A stretch of 64,000 bases of DNA from Chitinophagaceae bacterium. GTDB taxonomy: Bacteria; Bacteroidota; Bacteroidia; Chitinophagales; Chitinophagaceae. This document shows positions 43,290-53,372 of this stretch, piece by piece; position 1 is the stretch's first letter, and every line of letters begins with the position of its first letter. The notes below the pieces were generated by a model, which saw nothing but the letters and a program-made list of their open reading frames with translations, did not search any database and was not told the DNA's origin. Both the position numbers and the translations under genes were made by a program. The stretch is taken from positions 558,001 through 622,000 of the forward strand of contig JAFKGQ010000005.1 in NCBI GenBank assembly GCA_017307755.1. Reading direction: 5' to 3'.

Positions 43290-46200
43290 ATGAGAAAATA
43301 TGCAGGGATGGGGGTTATATTTTTTCTGGCGTCGATATTGACCCTTGCCCAGGACCATTTTGTCAACGGGCATCTGTCTGACGAAGCCGGCAGGCCCATC
43401 TCAGGGGCGACCATCCAGGTGAAAGGGGGCGGTAGATCCGTCGTATCTGATGTCCATGGCAACTTCAGCCTGCCAGCCGGCGACAATGACCGGCTGGTCA
43501 TTTCGTTTGTAGGCTATCAAACACTGGAGATCCGTGCCGGTGATGCAGGCCACCGCGCTCTTGTGCTTTCTTCATCGGCCCGCGCGCTCGACTCCGTGCT
43601 GGTGACCACCGCGCTCGGGATCAGGCGGTCCCGAAGCTCTCTCCCTTATGCGACGCAGCAACTGAGCGGGGAAGAGCTGAACCGTACGCCTGGCACCAAT
43701 TTTATCAACAATCTTTCCGGCAAGATCGCGGGTCTGCAGATAACATCCAGTAATGCTCTGGGCGGCAGCGCGAACGTCATTCTTCGCGGGTTGAAATCCC
43801 TGACGCAATCCAACCAGGCGCTTTTTATCGTAGATGGAGTTCCATATGACAATACCTCTCAGAATTTGGGTGGCTACGACCTTGGTAATCCGGCCGGCGA
43901 TCTCAACCCGGATGATATATCGTCGGTGAATGTGCTAAAAGGGGCAGCAGCTTCTGCGTTGTATGGTTCCCGGGCGGCCAATGGCGTCATTATCATCAGT
44001 ACCAGGAGAACCCGCAGCCGGGTGAAAGCCGTGAATATCTCCGTCCGGCAGACTGCTCAGACGGGTCTGCTGGACAGATCGACCCTGCCGAAGTACCAGA
44101 CCCAATATGGACAGGGGTATGGCAGCGCCGGCGCCAATTCCCCGGATGGCTTTTTTTATTATCAGCCTGCAGTGGGCAGTGGCGGGCAACCTGTCAATAT
44201 TGTCCAGACAGATGAGGACCAGGTTTGGGGTTCTGCCTATGATCCCAGCCTGAAAGTGTATAACTGGAATGCTTTTTCACCCGGCAACCCCAATTACGGG
44301 AAAGCAACTGCATGGACGGCCGCGCAACACCATGACCCGTCCGATTTTTTGGTCACGCCCATTACGAGCATCACGGGAATATATGTCAATGCGTCGGGAA
44401 CCGACGCTACTTTAAAGGCGGGTTATTCCAACAGCTATGACAAGGGCATACTGCCCAATAGCAATATCAAAAAGAACAGCCTTTACCTGGATATTTCTTA
44501 TGATCTTTCTACCAGGCTTACCATCGGCGGATTGATCAACTATTCCGAGGAGAAAGGCATCAACAGGAACAGCTATGATTTCCGCGCCATCAATACCAGC
44601 ATGCGGGATTTCCGTCAATGGTGGCCGACCAATGTAGACCTGGAGGAGCAAAAGGCGGATTATTTTCGCAGCCGTACCAACAATACCTGGAACTGGTCCG
44701 GCGGTTATGCTACAGCAGCACCGGGTAATCTGCCTAAGGCCGCGTATCATAACAATGCCTACTGGACGCAGTATGAGAATTACAACAATGACTCCCGGGT
44801 GCGTTATTTTGGTAATATCAACCTGAACTATAAGATTACGGATGGGCTCAACCTTTTTGGAAGGATAGCGAGGGATGCCTATGACCAGCTGTTCGAGACA
44901 AGGATAGCCGTGGGCTCCTACCAGACGCCGGGATACTCGATCTACCAGGGGTCTTTCAGCGAGACCAACTATGATCTCCTGTTGAATTATGACAAGCGGG
45001 TTACCGGCAACTGGTCGATCAAAGCCTTACTGGGTGGTAATATCCGGCAAGTGGATAATGGATATACGTCGGCAGCCACGGCAGGCGGGCTCGTCGTCCC
45101 TCATTTTTATACGCTTTCCAATTCCGTCAAAACGCCTGCTACGCCTATCCAATACAATGGAAGGAAAGAGGTCGACGGGGTATTTGCAGGACTTACGCTG
45201 GGCTACCGGTCTTTTCTTACCCTGGATGCAACGCTGCGTCGTGATCAGTCCTCTACCTTACCAAAGAGCAACAATGCTTACTATTATCCGGCGGTTTCCG
45301 GCGCCTTTCTTTTTTCCAGGCTGCTGCCAGACCTTACATGGTTGTCTTATGGCAAGCTGAGGGTCAACTATGCGGAAGTGGGTGGGGATGCGCCCATCTA
45401 TAGTACCCGAAATACTTATGTAGCAGGCACTCCCTTCAATGGGCAAACGCTTTTTTCCTATACGACCACCAATAATAATCCAGATCTCAGGCCGGAGAGG
45501 AACAGGACGTATGAGGCTGGAGTCGAGCTTTCTTTTCTGCGCAACCGGATGGGATTGGACCTGACCTACTATCATTCGAGGTTAAGCGATCAGATCATGC
45601 CTATCACACCTTCTACGGCTTCCGGATTTTCCCTGTTCTATGTCAATGGCGGGACGATCCAAAACCAGGGGGTCGAGCTGACATTGCATGCGGCGCCTGT
45701 GAGAACAAAGGATTTTTCCTGGGAGATAATATTGAACTGGGCCAGGAATAACAATAAGGTCATTTCGCTTTATGCCGGTCAGCCTTCTTACACCGTTGCC
45801 GCCTATCAGAATGGCATTCAACTGGTGGCGGAGACAGGGAAATCCTTTGGCATACTTAGAGGGTCTGATTATCAGTATTTCAATGGACAGCGGCTTATCG
45901 ATGCCAATGGGTATCCCGTAAAGGCGGTCAATACAAAGTCCGACATCGGCAATATCAACCCTGACTGGCTGGGCGGTGTCACCAATACGCTGACCTATGG
46001 AAATTTTTCATTCAGCTTCCTGGTGGATGTGAAAAAAGGCGGGGATGTATATTCACTGGACATGGACTATGCCTCCTGGTCCGGCGTCATTCCCGAGACG
46101 GCGGGTAACAACGACCTTGGCAAGCCCCTGCGCAATCCTTTGAGCCAGGGTGGGGGTATCGTTTTAAAGGGCGTGACCAAAGATGGGAAACCTAATGCAA

Positions 46201-46577
46201 AAAGGGTAGATGCTTACGATATTAACATTGACGGCGGGAACTTTCCTTTTGGGTCTGTCAACAGTCTGGCTGCAAGCTCTTATGTATATGATGCCGGCTA
46301 TGTCAAACTAAGGGAGCTATCCGTTGGCTGGTCTTTGCCCGGCGATCTATTCGGGAAAAACGCGTTGATACGGGGTATCGATGTTTCCCTGAGCGGCCGC
46401 AATCTGTGGATTATCCACAAGAACCTGCCTTATGCCGACCCCGAGCAGGGCGCTGCGTCCACCACTCCAAACTCCACCACGCCTATCGTGTACAATCCCA
46501 ATGCATCCATTGGCTACCAGACAGGCGTGTACCCGAATGTCCGTACGGTAGCCTTTTCTCTCAAACTGAAATTTTAA
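43290..46577 (+). CDS. SusC/RagA TonB-dependent transporter (pair 3)
   Basis: 1095 residues. Signal peptide (about 1-20, ending 'LTLAQ'), carboxypeptidase-regulatory-like domain (about 23-95) and plug starting 'DSVLVTTALGIRRSRSSLPYATQQL' (about 100-123). The TTALGI form is a distinct SusC subgroup. 'ISSVNVLKGAAASALYGSRAANGVIIISTR' marks the plug end, and the barrel ends in Phe ('FSLKLKF'). No STN domain. Its partner SusD follows after 6 bases. The ligand is unknown; the neighbourhood has no glycan-degrading enzyme, so it may not import a sugar. Confidence 0.95.
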   Translation: MRKYAGMGVIFFLASILTLAQDHFVNGHLSDEAGRPISGATIQVKGGGRSVVSDVHGNFSLPAGDNDRLVISFVGYQTLEIRAGDAGHRALVLSSSARALDSVLVTTALGIRRSRSSLPYATQQLSGEELNRTPGTNFINNLSGKIAGLQITSSNALGGSANVILRGLKSLTQSNQALFIVDGVPYDNTSQNLGGYDLGNPAGDLNPDDISSVNVLKGAAASALYGSRAANGVIIISTRRTRSRVKAVNISVRQTAQTGLLDRSTLPKYQTQYGQGYGSAGANSPDGFFYYQPAVGSGGQPVNIVQTDEDQVWGSAYDPSLKVYNWNAFSPGNPNYGKATAWTAAQHHDPSDFLVTPITSITGIYVNASGTDATLKAGYSNSYDKGILPNSNIKKNSLYLDISYDLSTRLTIGGLINYSEEKGINRNSYDFRAINTSMRDFRQWWPTNVDLEEQKADYFRSRTNNTWNWSGGYATAAPGNLPKAAYHNNAYWTQYENYNNDSRVRYFGNINLNYKITDGLNLFGRIARDAYDQLFETRIAVGSYQTPGYSIYQGSFSETNYDLLLNYDKRVTGNWSIKALLGGNIRQVDNGYTSAATAGGLVVPHFYTLSNSVKTPATPIQYNGRKEVDGVFAGLTLGYRSFLTLDATLRRDQSSTLPKSNNAYYYPAVSGAFLFSRLLPDLTWLSYGKLRVNYAEVGGDAPIYSTRNTYVAGTPFNGQTLFSYTTTNNNPDLRPERNRTYEAGVELSFLRNRMGLDLTYYHSRLSDQIMPITPSTASGFSLFYVNGGTIQNQGVELTLHAAPVRTKDFSWEIILNWARNNNKVISLYAGQPSYTVAAYQNGIQLVAETGKSFGILRGSDYQYFNGQRLIDANGYPVKAVNTKSDIGNINPDWLGGVTNTLTYGNFSFSFLVDVKKGGDVYSLDMDYASWSGVIPETAGNNDLGKPLRNPLSQGGGIVLKGVTKDGKPNAKRVDAYDINIDGGNFPFGSVNSLAASSYVYDAGYVKLRELSVGWSLPGDLFGKNALIRGIDVSLSGRNLWIIHKNLPYADPEQGAASTTPNSTTPIVYNPNASIGYQTGVYPNVRTVAFSLKLKF

Positions 46578-46583
46578 TTCAAT

Positions 46584-48029
46584 ATGAGAAATCATACTAT
46601 AACCTATATGCTGCTGCTGGTGTTTGCATCCTCTTGTACAAAGCATTTGGAAGACCTCAACAATGACCCCCGGTCGGCGATTACCGCTCCTTCCTCGTCT
46701 CTTTTCCTGGCAGGCGAAAAGGCCCTGGTGGATGTATATACAGCGGACAACTGGAACACGGCGCCTTTCCGGGTCATTTCCCAGGTGTGGACCATGAATA
46801 CATACAATAACATAACCCATTACCAGTTTGCGACGGATAACCCGTCCGGGGGATGGTGGAACGCCATTTACACCAAGGTGCTCAGCAACCTCGACCAGGC
46901 CAGGGGCCTCTATGCCACGGATGTGCAGGAGCCTAATGCGCTGCGCAATGACCTTATCATCACGGACATCCTTGAAGTCTATGCGTATAGCCTGCTGGTC
47001 AATACTTTTGGGAATATTCCGTATACGAAGGCGCTCAACAGGAAGACACCCTTCCCCCCATATGATGATGCCAGGACGGTGGAGTACGATCTGCTGAAGC
47101 GGCTGGATACATGTATCGCCGGGTTAAATACCGCCTATGGTTCTTTCGGGACTGCCGATCAGCTATATAAGGGTGATGTGGCGTCCTGGAAAAGATTTGC
47201 CGCCACGCTGAAGCTAAAGCTGGCCTTACTGATTGCGGACACCGATCTTGCAACTGCCGCCGGAAAGGTGAAGGAGGCTGTTGCCGCAGGCCTGTTCAGG
47301 ACGAACGCCGACAATGCTTCACTGACTTATGACAGCAGCGCAGTGATCAACTCAAATCCCATCTGGCAGGATCTCGTGAGTGGAGCTAACCTTCATTATT
47401 ATAGTCCTGCCGCTTATTTTATTCAAAATCTTCAACAGAGAAGCGATCCACGCCTACTTTTGTTGTTTACCAAGGACCCGAACGGCAATTATTCGGGGGG
47501 GACGGCAGGAGCCGGGAATTCTGCCGCTACCTTGTCCTCTTTTTCCGCACAATGGCTTGCGCCAGCCTTTCCCGGCGTCATATTGGATTACGCAGAGACG
47601 GAGTTCCTGTTGGCTGAGGCGGTGGAAAGAGGGATAAGTGTCGATGGGACAGCGGCCACACATTATGACAGCGCCGTAACAGCCTCTATCCGGAGTTGGG
47701 GAGGCAGTGAGGCTGATGCCCAGGCTTACCTGCAGCGTGGAGATGTGGCCTATGCCACCGCAACCGGCGAATGGCGTCAAAAGATAGGTATCCAGAAATG
47801 GATCGCTTTTGCCAACCGTAATTGGGACAGTTGGACGGAGATACGGAGACTGGGATATCCTGACCTGGATGCGGCAAGCCCACCTGTTGGCGCCGTCGGC
47901 CGTCTGCCGTTGCGTCTCAATTACCCTCCGGCCGAACAAAGTTCCAATGCTACCAATTGGGCGGCCGCTGTCAAGGCCCTTCCGGGGGGAGAGGATAATT
48001 TGTCCGCCAGGCTTTTTTGGGAACGTTAA
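46584..48029 (+). CDS. SusD-like lipoprotein (pair 3)
   Basis: 481 residues of the SusD_2-like branch that goes with TTALGI-type SusC. Lipoprotein signal ending 'FASSCTKHLEDLNNDPRSA' (Cys about 18; the 'NNDPR' motif is typical of this branch). Later signatures are 'QVWTMNTYNNITHYQF' and 'ILDYAETEFLLAEAVERGI', then 'QKWIAFANRNWDSWTEIRRLGYPDL'. It should bind the SusC3 substrate at the surface. Confidence 0.94.
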   Translation: MRNHTITYMLLLVFASSCTKHLEDLNNDPRSAITAPSSSLFLAGEKALVDVYTADNWNTAPFRVISQVWTMNTYNNITHYQFATDNPSGGWWNAIYTKVLSNLDQARGLYATDVQEPNALRNDLIITDILEVYAYSLLVNTFGNIPYTKALNRKTPFPPYDDARTVEYDLLKRLDTCIAGLNTAYGSFGTADQLYKGDVASWKRFAATLKLKLALLIADTDLATAAGKVKEAVAAGLFRTNADNASLTYDSSAVINSNPIWQDLVSGANLHYYSPAAYFIQNLQQRSDPRLLLLFTKDPNGNYSGGTAGAGNSAATLSSFSAQWLAPAFPGVILDYAETEFLLAEAVERGISVDGTAATHYDSAVTASIRSWGGSEADAQAYLQRGDVAYATATGEWRQKIGIQKWIAFANRNWDSWTEIRRLGYPDLDAASPPVGAVGRLPLRLNYPPAEQSSNATNWAAAVKALPGGEDNLSARLFWER

Positions 48030-48055
48030 TTATTCAAGCACCATAATTTATCATC

Positions 48056-48496
48056 ATGTACAAAGTAAGCAGACCGATCAGACTGATGTTGCCGCTGGTT
48101 TTTCTTCTGATGTTCTTTTACCGGCCGGCGAAGGCCCAGCGGGCGGAGTCTTTCACCATCGAAAGCTATTATCGTGTAAAATGGGGATATGCCGACGAAT
48201 TCATCCGTCTGTGGAAGACCAATCATTATCCCTTGCTTAAGAAAGCACAGGAGAAAGGTGACGTCATCAGCATCAAAGCAGAAACGCCCCGTTTTCACAG
48301 CGGGGAAGAAACACGGTGGGATTTTCGCGTGACCGTTGTATTCAAGAATGTAGCCACGGCTTTTGATGAGAATCTCGTCACACCTTATAAAAAGCAGCTG
48401 TTTACGGACCTCGACGCGCTGGGAAAGTCCGAGCAGCACCGTTTTGAGCTGTTGCTGGCGCACTGGGATGTAGAGACGGCCGAACAGAGCTTGTGA
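48056..48496 (+). CDS. Small secreted protein of unknown function
   Basis: 146 residues. A hydrophobic N-terminal signal (about 1-28, 'FFYRPAKAQ') precedes a compact domain with 'ESYYRVKWGYADEFIRLWKTNHYPLLKKAQEKG'-type text, which resembles the dimeric alpha/beta-barrel (EthD/ABM) fold. No cysteines or metal-site patterns stand out. It lies 26 bases after SusD3 and is probably the last gene of that unit before the repeat at site C. I do not recognise a function. Confidence 0.75.
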   Translation: MYKVSRPIRLMLPLVFLLMFFYRPAKAQRAESFTIESYYRVKWGYADEFIRLWKTNHYPLLKKAQEKGDVISIKAETPRFHSGEETRWDFRVTVVFKNVATAFDENLVTPYKKQLFTDLDALGKSEQHRFELLLAHWDVETAEQSL

Positions 48497-48539
48497 TCAG
48501 AAAATCGGCTGCGCAATAAAAATATTTTATTATATTTAT

Positions 48540-48564
48540 TTAGTCTATTAATTTAGTGGACTAA
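48540..48564. promoter_or_regulatory. 25-bp inverted repeat, site C
   Basis: Half-sites TTAGTCTA (48540-48547) and TGGACTAA (48557-48564) around TTAATTTAG. The outer bases extend it to TTTAGTC...GACTAAA (48539-48565). A near -7 box TATATTTA is just upstream at 48531-48538, so the repeat covers the expected transcript start and ends 10 bases before the start codon of the TlpA-type gene. Confidence 0.65.
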
Positions 48565-48574
48565 AATAAGCATT

Positions 48575-50051
48575 ATGTTACGCGCTTTATATTCCTTGCT
48601 GCTGTTGACGGTATTTGCGTTGACGGCAGCCGGTCAACCTGCCCGTCGTACCATTAGCGGTCTGGTCACTTCGGAGGAGGATGGGACTCCGCTGGAAGGA
48701 GTACAGATCCTGGCTAAGGGATCAAGGGCGACGTCCGGCACACAGCAGGATGGCATGTATTATATCCAGGTCACGGGTGAAGATTCGGTGCTGGTGTTCA
48801 GCCGGGAAGGTTTTGCCGTCCGGGAGGTCAGACTGACGGCCGCCACTGATTATAACATACAGCTGCGCCAGGGCGGGCTGCGGCAGGACCCTATAGGCAC
48901 ATTTTCTCCTATTGGAACGTGGAGGGCTGTCTTTCAGATGCGGTCTGGCATCGAGGTCCCGGTGGTCTTTGATATACATGCCGATAAAGATGGTGTTACC
49001 AGGGCATACTTTCACAATGCGGAAGAAAGGTTTGACGGAGGCCGGGTCGAGCAAACGGGAGATTCTCTCTTTATTTTCCTTGACCAGTTTGACAATGAGT
49101 TGGCCTTTCACATCGATGGTACGGTGTTGACAGGTGTGCTGAGAAGACAGGATAAGACCGGGTCTTATTTACCTGTGAGAGCCATGGCCGGCGTTGCCTA
49201 TAGGTTTAAAGAGACGGGAATAAAGCCTGTGGGGGACATTACGGGTACTTATGACATATCATTTACATCGGAAAATGGGAAAGAGGAAAAGGCGGTCGGT
49301 GTTTTCAGACAGGACGGAAATCAATTACGCGGCACTTTTTTAAGGGTCACCGGTGATGCCCGTTACCTGGAAGGAATAGTGGAAGGGGATCACTTCTTCC
49401 TTTATCGGGGCGGCCCCTGTCTATTACAGCGGCAGCATTGGCACTGACCATAAATTGACGGGAGAGTCCATCGGGCCAAGAGGCGGGCAAAGTTTTACAG
49501 GTGTCCACGATGAACGGGCGGCTTTGCCGGACCCCTACAAGCTCACTTATCTTAAAGAGGGTTACTCAGCTTTTAATTTTTCTTTCCCTGATGCGGACGG
49601 CCATCAGGTGTCTTTGTATGATAAAAAATTCAAGGGCAAAGTGGTGATCGTTACCATCGGCGGCACCTGGTGTCCCAACTGTGTGGACGAGACTGCCTTT
49701 CTTGCTCCCTGGTATGCAGCCAACCATGCCAGAGGGGTGGAGGTCGTTGCCATTCAATACGAGCGACGGACCGATGCAGCGTATGTCAGAAAAGTATTGA
49801 CCCGATTCCGGCAAAGATATGATATAACATACGATCAGGTGTTTGGAGGATTGGCCGATAAGCAGGGAGTCGCCAGTTCCTTGCCTGCCTTAAATACTTT
49901 TCTTGCCTTTCCGACTAACATCCTCATCGACAAAAAAGGCAGAGTTGCGCGTATCCATACGGGATATACGGGGCCTGCCACAGGAAAGTATTACGAGCGA
50001 TTTGTAAAGGAGTTTAATACGGAGATCGATGGCCTGCTGTCTTCGGAATGA
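48575..50051 (+). pseudogene. Carboxypeptidase-regulatory-like/TlpA fusion gene split by a frameshift
   Basis: The 5' part (48575-49447) encodes 290 residues: signal peptide (about 1-20), a carboxypeptidase-regulatory-like domain ('TISGLVTSEEDGTPLEGVQIL', about 25-95) and part of a beta-rich middle domain. Near 49394 the frame shifts by one. In the +1 frame the protein continues without a stop as 'SSFIGAAPVYYSGSIGTDHK' and on into a TlpA/AhpC domain with 'IGGTWCPNCVDETAFLAPWY' (WCPNC) to 50051. One base too many, or two too few, within 'cacttcttcc' would explain it. As read, the reductase part is cut off, unless translation restarts at about 49455. A sequencing error cannot be excluded. Confidence 0.85.
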
Positions 50052-50121
50052 AATGATTCCATTTACCCCCTCTTTTAATAATTGATTGTTAACTAATTGT
50101 GATGCCTGGTGAAAAATTCTT

Positions 50122-50135
50122 CGCAACCGTTTGCG
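50122..50135. promoter_or_regulatory. LacI-type operator 1
   Basis: CGCAACCGTTTGCG matches the LacI-family pattern CGCAA-N-CG-N-TTGCG with all five outer base pairs perfect around a central CG. It lies about 90 bases before the SusC4 start codon. The LacI-family gene at the end of the same locus is the natural binder. Confidence 0.7.
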
Positions 50136-50155
50136 TAAATAAATCGCTACGGATA

Positions 50156-50169
50156 TGAAAACGATTTCA
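50156..50169. promoter_or_regulatory. LacI-type operator 2
   Basis: TGAAAACGATTTCA matches TGAAA-N-CG-N-TTTCA, again with a central CG and five perfect outer pairs. Centre-to-centre distance to operator 1 is 34 bp, about three helical turns, so two dimers could sit on the same face. The arms differ from operator 1, so affinity may differ. Confidence 0.65.
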
Positions 50170-50224
50170 GATTTTTTGATCAAGTTTGGGGGGAGTTGCT
50201 AATGTAAACTCCAAAACGATTGCT

Positions 50225-53200
50225 ATGATTCTACACATGACTCCCTCTTTGGGCCATAGCTCCCTTCGTAAGCTAACATTGTTCCTTTCTTTACTTTTTA
50301 TCTCCTTGTTCTCCGCTGCCCAGGTAAAGACGATTACCGGCATAGTAAAGGACATGAACGGAAGTCCACTATCGGGCGTTTCGATCATGATCCAGAAAAG
50401 CAACACGGGGACTACCACGGATTCGACAGGCCGTTATTCCATCAGGGCGGCAGCGGGCGCCACGCTAATCTTTTCTTATACCAACGGCGCTACGGCCAAG
50501 GTCGTCGTTGGCGATAAGGCCGTCTACGACGTAATGCTGGAACCGCGGGTCAACGCTTTGAATGACGTGGTTGTAGTAGGCTATGGCCGTCAGCGAAAAG
50601 TTAACCTGGTTGGCGCCGTAGGTACGGTAAATGTGGATGAAAAGATGACAGGCCGAGCCATCCCCAGTATTTCGGTTGGACTCAGCGGGATGGTGCCTGG
50701 TTTGATGGCTACCCAGTCCACGGGTATGGCGGGCCGGAACGGCGCCGCGCTCCTTATCAGGGGGCTGGGCACACCCAATAACGCCAACCCGCTGATAGTT
50801 GTGGACGGCATACCGGATGTGGATATCAATCGGGTCAATGTCAATGACATCGAGACTGTCTCTGTCCTAAAGGATGCAGCCTCTGCCTCGGTTTACGGAT
50901 CGAGGGCGGCCAATGGGGTCATATTGATCACTACCCGTACGGGTAAGGGGTTGAATAAAACGCTGTTTAATTTTAATGGCAGCGCGGCCCTTGAAAAGCC
51001 GACCAAGGGCATCCAGTTCCTGGCGAACTATCCGCTGGCCCTGACGATCGAGCAGCGCCGGGCGGCTGTCAACACGCTGCCTGCCAACCAGACGTTCAGG
51101 AACGGTACCATCGATCAGTGGATGGCCCTGGGGATGATCGATCCGTTGCATTATCCCAATACAGACTGGTGGGATATCATCATGCGGGACGGGAAGCTGC
51201 AGAACTATAATGTATCCGCCACGGGTGGCAGCGATAAAGCCAACTTCTTTGCTTCGGTGGGTGTAAGAAATGAGAATGGTCTTCAGATAAATAATGATTA
51301 TAAACAATACAATGCCCGGTTCAATTTCGATTACAAGCTCAAGAGCAATATGAATACGGGGGTAAAGTTCAACGGCAACTGGTCTTATTTTACCTATGCG
51401 CTGGAAGAAGGGTTTACCGACCCTAATCCTGTCAACACTGGCGGAATCGATATGCAGTATGCCATTGCCGGTATCACGCCCTATGATCCAGTCAGCGGGA
51501 AGTTTGGCGGTGTAATGGCTTATGGCGAGGACCCACAGGCATACAATCCCTACCAGCTCTATATCAATGGGCTTAATAACCAGAACAGACAGGAGGTGAA
51601 TGGCACTGCCTACTGGGACTGGACCCCTATCAAGGGGCTCACGGCCGGGCTGGATTACAACATGATCTATTACAACCAGTTCAACTGGAGCGCGCCCACG
51701 CCCGCCCAGGCCTGGAACTTCCAAACCAATGCCTATGGCAGCCGCGTTTATTACGGCCCCAATGCCGCCGTCAGCAATACAAACCTGAACGGTTATAAAA
51801 CATTGATGAATGCCCGTTTGAACTATCACACGAATTTCGGCAACAACCATGATGTGTCGGCCTTATTTGTGTACAGCGAGGAATATTGGAATGACCGATC
51901 ACTGAGCGCCTCCCGGAATGATCGTTTTTCCGCGGGTCTTTCCGAGATCGACGGTGCATTGAACAATATTTATTCCAACGGTGGTAATTCCAGTGCGGAA
52001 GGGCTGCGGTCCTATATTAGTCGTGTCAACTACACCGCTTTTGGCAAATATATCCTGGAAGGCGACATGCGGGTGGATGGCTCTTCCAAATTTGTCCCGG
52101 GTCAGCGTTATGGGGTTTTTGGTTCCGGCGCCGTCGGCTGGCGATTTACGGAAGAAGACTTTTTGAAGCCCTTTCTCAGCAAATTCCTCAGCAGCGGTAA
52201 GATCCGCGCCACTTATGGTTCTCTGGGCAACAATAGCGGCGTAGGCAGGTACGAGCAGCAGACAACGCTTACCCCCAACAACTATATGATCAATGGGACA
52301 GGGGTCATCGGTCTTGTCAATGCCAAGCTGATCAACCAAAACCTGTCCTGGGAATCCACCACCGTATTGAATCTTGGATTGGAGCTTGGTTTCTTCAACA
52401 GCAGGCTGACTGCGGAAATGGATTATTACGACCGTCTGACAAAGGGGATCATACAGCCCGCGCAATTGTCCAATCTGTTGATCGGCGCATTCAACCAGCC
52501 CAATACCAACATCGGCAATATGCGCAACCGGGGTGCGGAGCTTACGTTGTCATGGAGAGACAGGATCGGGGAGGTGAACTATGGTGTCAGCGTGAACGGG
52601 TCCTATAACAAGACCCGGCTGGAGAAATGGAGCCAGCTGCTGACCAGGGGCGCTACCTATACCAACCCCAGCGGTGTGACCAGTACCGTCTTTATCAACA
52701 TGCCTTACAACTATGTATATACGTATGTCGACTATGGTATTGCCCAGACATGGGCTGACGTATACAGTCATACTCCGCAAGGGATCCAGCCGGGTGACCT
52801 TATCCGCGCGGACCTCAATGGGGACGGGAAGATAGATGAAAATGACCGGCAGGCATTACAGACCTCCCGTGACAGACCAACCACCAGCTATACGCTCAAT
52901 GCCTATGCGTCCTGGAGAGGTATCGACATCGGCATGTTATGGACTGGTACGGCGGGTCGTAAGGATTTTTGGATGAATGCCTTTAATACCCCCAACTTTA
53001 GCGCCACGCGTTATGCCGTCAACCAGCAGGATGTCACCAATCCCTGGTCTGTGGAGAATCGCAACGGCTCCTGGCCTCGTCTTGGCGGTAATACAAACAA
53101 TGCGAACACGGGCGCTCCCACCTCTTTCTGGCTGTACGATATGAGCTATCTCCGGCTAAAGAACATACAGTTGGGCTATACCTTTCCCAAGCCATTGTTC

Positions 53201-53359
53201 AGGAAACTGGGCGTCAGCAATTTCCGTGTTGCGGGATCGGCGGAGAACCTGCTGACTATAACGTCTTTCCCTGGTCTTGATCCTGAAAAGGCCGGTAACA
53301 ACAACAACATCTATCCTCTTAATAAATCTTATTCAGTAGCTGTTCAGCTTGGTTTCTAA
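50225..53359 (+). CDS. SusC/RagA TonB-dependent transporter (pair 4, uronate-glycan locus)
   Basis: About 1044 residues from the ATG at 50225; an ATG at 50237 and a TTG at 50186 are alternatives. The signal peptide ends 'LFISLFSAAQ'. The carboxypeptidase-regulatory-like domain ('ITGIVKDMNGSPLSGVSIMIQ') is followed by a plug starting 'DVVVVGYGRQRKVNLVGAVGTV', then 'IETVSVLKDAASASVYGSRAANGVILITTR', and a barrel ending in Phe ('VAVQLGF'). No STN domain. It imports oligosaccharides released at the surface by the lyases of this locus. Two LacI-type operators lie upstream. Confidence 0.95.
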   Translation: MILHMTPSLGHSSLRKLTLFLSLLFISLFSAAQVKTITGIVKDMNGSPLSGVSIMIQKSNTGTTTDSTGRYSIRAAAGATLIFSYTNGATAKVVVGDKAVYDVMLEPRVNALNDVVVVGYGRQRKVNLVGAVGTVNVDEKMTGRAIPSISVGLSGMVPGLMATQSTGMAGRNGAALLIRGLGTPNNANPLIVVDGIPDVDINRVNVNDIETVSVLKDAASASVYGSRAANGVILITTRTGKGLNKTLFNFNGSAALEKPTKGIQFLANYPLALTIEQRRAAVNTLPANQTFRNGTIDQWMALGMIDPLHYPNTDWWDIIMRDGKLQNYNVSATGGSDKANFFASVGVRNENGLQINNDYKQYNARFNFDYKLKSNMNTGVKFNGNWSYFTYALEEGFTDPNPVNTGGIDMQYAIAGITPYDPVSGKFGGVMAYGEDPQAYNPYQLYINGLNNQNRQEVNGTAYWDWTPIKGLTAGLDYNMIYYNQFNWSAPTPAQAWNFQTNAYGSRVYYGPNAAVSNTNLNGYKTLMNARLNYHTNFGNNHDVSALFVYSEEYWNDRSLSASRNDRFSAGLSEIDGALNNIYSNGGNSSAEGLRSYISRVNYTAFGKYILEGDMRVDGSSKFVPGQRYGVFGSGAVGWRFTEEDFLKPFLSKFLSSGKIRATYGSLGNNSGVGRYEQQTTLTPNNYMINGTGVIGLVNAKLINQNLSWESTTVLNLGLELGFFNSRLTAEMDYYDRLTKGIIQPAQLSNLLIGAFNQPNTNIGNMRNRGAELTLSWRDRIGEVNYGVSVNGSYNKTRLEKWSQLLTRGATYTNPSGVTSTVFINMPYNYVYTYVDYGIAQTWADVYSHTPQGIQPGDLIRADLNGDGKIDENDRQALQTSRDRPTTSYTLNAYASWRGIDIGMLWTGTAGRKDFWMNAFNTPNFSATRYAVNQQDVTNPWSVENRNGSWPRLGGNTNNANTGAPTSFWLYDMSYLRLKNIQLGYTFPKPLFRKLGVSNFRVAGSAENLLTITSFPGLDPEKAGNNNNIYPLNKSYSVAVQLGF

Positions 53360-53372
53360 ACTTGTCATTAAT

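Noticed and set aside
48575..50051. Programmed ribosomal frameshift in the TlpA-type gene
   Set aside because: No slippery heptamer or strong downstream hairpin is visible at the junction, so a mutation or sequencing error is more likely.
50213..50224. Possible third LacI-type site near the SusC4 start (CAAAACGATTGC)
   Set aside because: Only two of five outer base pairs around the central CG match, much weaker than the two operators upstream.
50867..51850. 327-codon open frame on the minus strand inside SusC4
   Set aside because: Antisense to conserved SusC sequence, with no family features.
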